Positions 63,270 to 64,000 of a stretch of 64,000 bases of DNA are shown here, piece by piece. Within the stretch, counting starts at the first letter, position 1. Every line of letters starts with the position of its first letter. Position numbers and translations under genes: made by a program. The stretch is from Orychophragmus violaceus (lineage: Eukaryota > Streptophyta > Magnoliopsida > Brassicales > Brassicaceae), in NCBI GenBank assembly GCA_030180135.1, contig CM058239.1, positions 79,615,823-79,679,822 of the forward strand, written 5' to 3'. The notes beneath the pieces are model-generated. The model was given only the letters and a program-made list of their open reading frames with translations, had not been told where the DNA came from and ran no database searches.

Positions 63270-64000
63270 ATGTCTAAAACTACCTTCTCGTTGTGATCCG
63301 TCCTTGAGAAGGACAAGTTAAATGGATCAAATTTCCTGGATTGGTATCGAAATTTGAGATTAATACTCAAGCAGGAGAGTAAGGACTATGTCCTTGAGAA
63401 ATCTCTCCAAGAAAGGCTTGGGGCCAATCGCTCGAATGCAGTTTATAATGATTGGAATAAGCATTATATTGATGTGGTAGATGTGCGTGGTCTAATATTG
63501 GCTACCATGGAATCGGACTTAAAGAGTCAATACGAGAACATGGAGTCGCCAATAGAGATGATCACCAGCCTGAAACTGAAGTTTCAGGATCTGGCACGAG
63601 TTGAGAGATTCCAGATGGTGAAGTCTCTTACTGGGTGCAAGCTACCAGAGGATGCTCCAGTGAGTCCTCATGTCATTAAAATGATGGGTTACATTGATAA
63701 CCTGGGGAAACTGGATTGTCCTGTCAGCTTAGAGTTGGCTACTGACATCATTCTGCAGTCACTACCGTCAAGTTATGATAAGTTCATTAAGAATTATATC
63801 AAGAAAGGCTTGACGAAGAAGTTGACTGAGCTGCATGGCAAGCTCAAGACAGCAGAGCAAAACATCAAAAAGGGTAAAAGATTTGAAAAATCTTGTATAG
63901 ACAAGGGTGAAGGCAAGGCCGTTCAGATTTGGAATCGGGATAAGCATGTGTCATCTTTTAAGCCCAAGTCAGGCCCATCTGATGTTGATAGATGCTGCTA
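63270..64000 (+). pseudogene. Copia 2 gag, partial with a stop
   Basis: ATG at 63270, four bases after TTTTCAG, as in copia 1. MSKTTFSL is followed by TGA where copia 1 has CGA (Arg), a C-to-T change at a CpG. Then SVLEKDKLNGSNFLDWYRNL, YIDVVDVRGLILATMESDLK and VSPHVIKMMGYIDNLGKLDC, SLELATDIILQSLPSSYDKF follow with no further stop to the window edge, at the start of the zinc knuckle (DVDRCC). A single stop may be the only lesion in this part. Confidence 0.85.

Larger units (their letters stand above)
60949..64000 (+). mobile_element. Second copia element (copia 2), 5' part
   Basis: Starts TGTTGGGATAG at 60949 inside Athila 2 gag (CAGAG is the presumed left target copy). LTR to about 61585, PBS, long leader, then gag to the window edge. 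Same family or sister family of copia 1: the same order of LTR phrases, leader repeats and Gag motifs, but diverged. Confidence 0.9.

Overview
The window is plant nuclear DNA, most likely a pericentromeric or otherwise transposon-rich region of a Brassicaceae species. It is AT-rich, introns are GT..AG, and the recognisable gene remnants (CIPK9-type kinase, PFK, REM-type B3, At2g35280-type F-box, GGCT2/ChaC-like) look most like Arabidopsis-type genes. Almost everything in it is a transposable element or a relic captured by one. The only intact host-type reading frame I can defend is an F-box gene at 12483-13223 (minus).

Layout. 1-5.6 kb: a broken CIPK-type kinase exon pair, a Helitron 3' end (1166-1197), a tandem pair of ~250-bp foldback units and a broken GRF zinc-finger gene. 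5.6-18.7 kb: Helitron-derived territory, mainly on the minus strand, with a RepHel helicase fragment, the F-box ORF, two RPA1-like (replication protein A large subunit) pseudogenes and several AT-rich tandem repeats. 19.8-35.1 kb: a Ty1/copia element (TSD GAACT) whose 5' LTR is split by an Athila-type Ty3/gypsy element (20181-27798, near-identical 1175-bp LTRs) and whose leader holds a complete Cassandra TRIM (29010-29824, TSD GTAAT, 5S rRNA-like LTRs). 36-53.4 kb: more RPA1-like relics and a 6.05-kb CACTA element (42955-49005, TSD ATT) that carries pieces of PFK, a DCC/DUF393 protein and another RPA-like gene, and that itself splits an RPA-like gene; then a REM/B3 pseudogene, a helicase fragment and a Helitron 3' end. 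53.5-56.1 kb: a 5'-truncated LINE on the minus strand. 56.9-64 kb: a second CACTA end carrying a GGCT2 fragment, interrupted by a second Athila, which is in turn interrupted by a second copia that runs off the window.

The most unusual signal is a paired palindrome. An 8-bp dyad core (YCGRTCGR, usually inside TGTCGATCGACA, GCATCGATCGATGC or GCAACGATCGTTGC) occurs 29 times as a pair with a core-to-core distance of 20-22 bp (21 bp in 21 of the 29 by my count). The pairs lie in both copia and both Athila elements, in the LTR upstream of the TATA-like box, in leaders, in 3' regions and even inside reading frames, and I saw essentially none outside these elements. Arm changes tend to keep the dyad symmetry, which suggests a bound site for a dimeric protein shared by two unrelated retrotransposon superfamilies.

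The nesting gives a relative order: copia 1 (LTR copies clearly diverged), then Cassandra (about 7 differences in 350 bp by eye), then Athila 1 (about 9 in 1175 bp). All coordinates were read by hand; exon limits of the pseudogenes are approximate.
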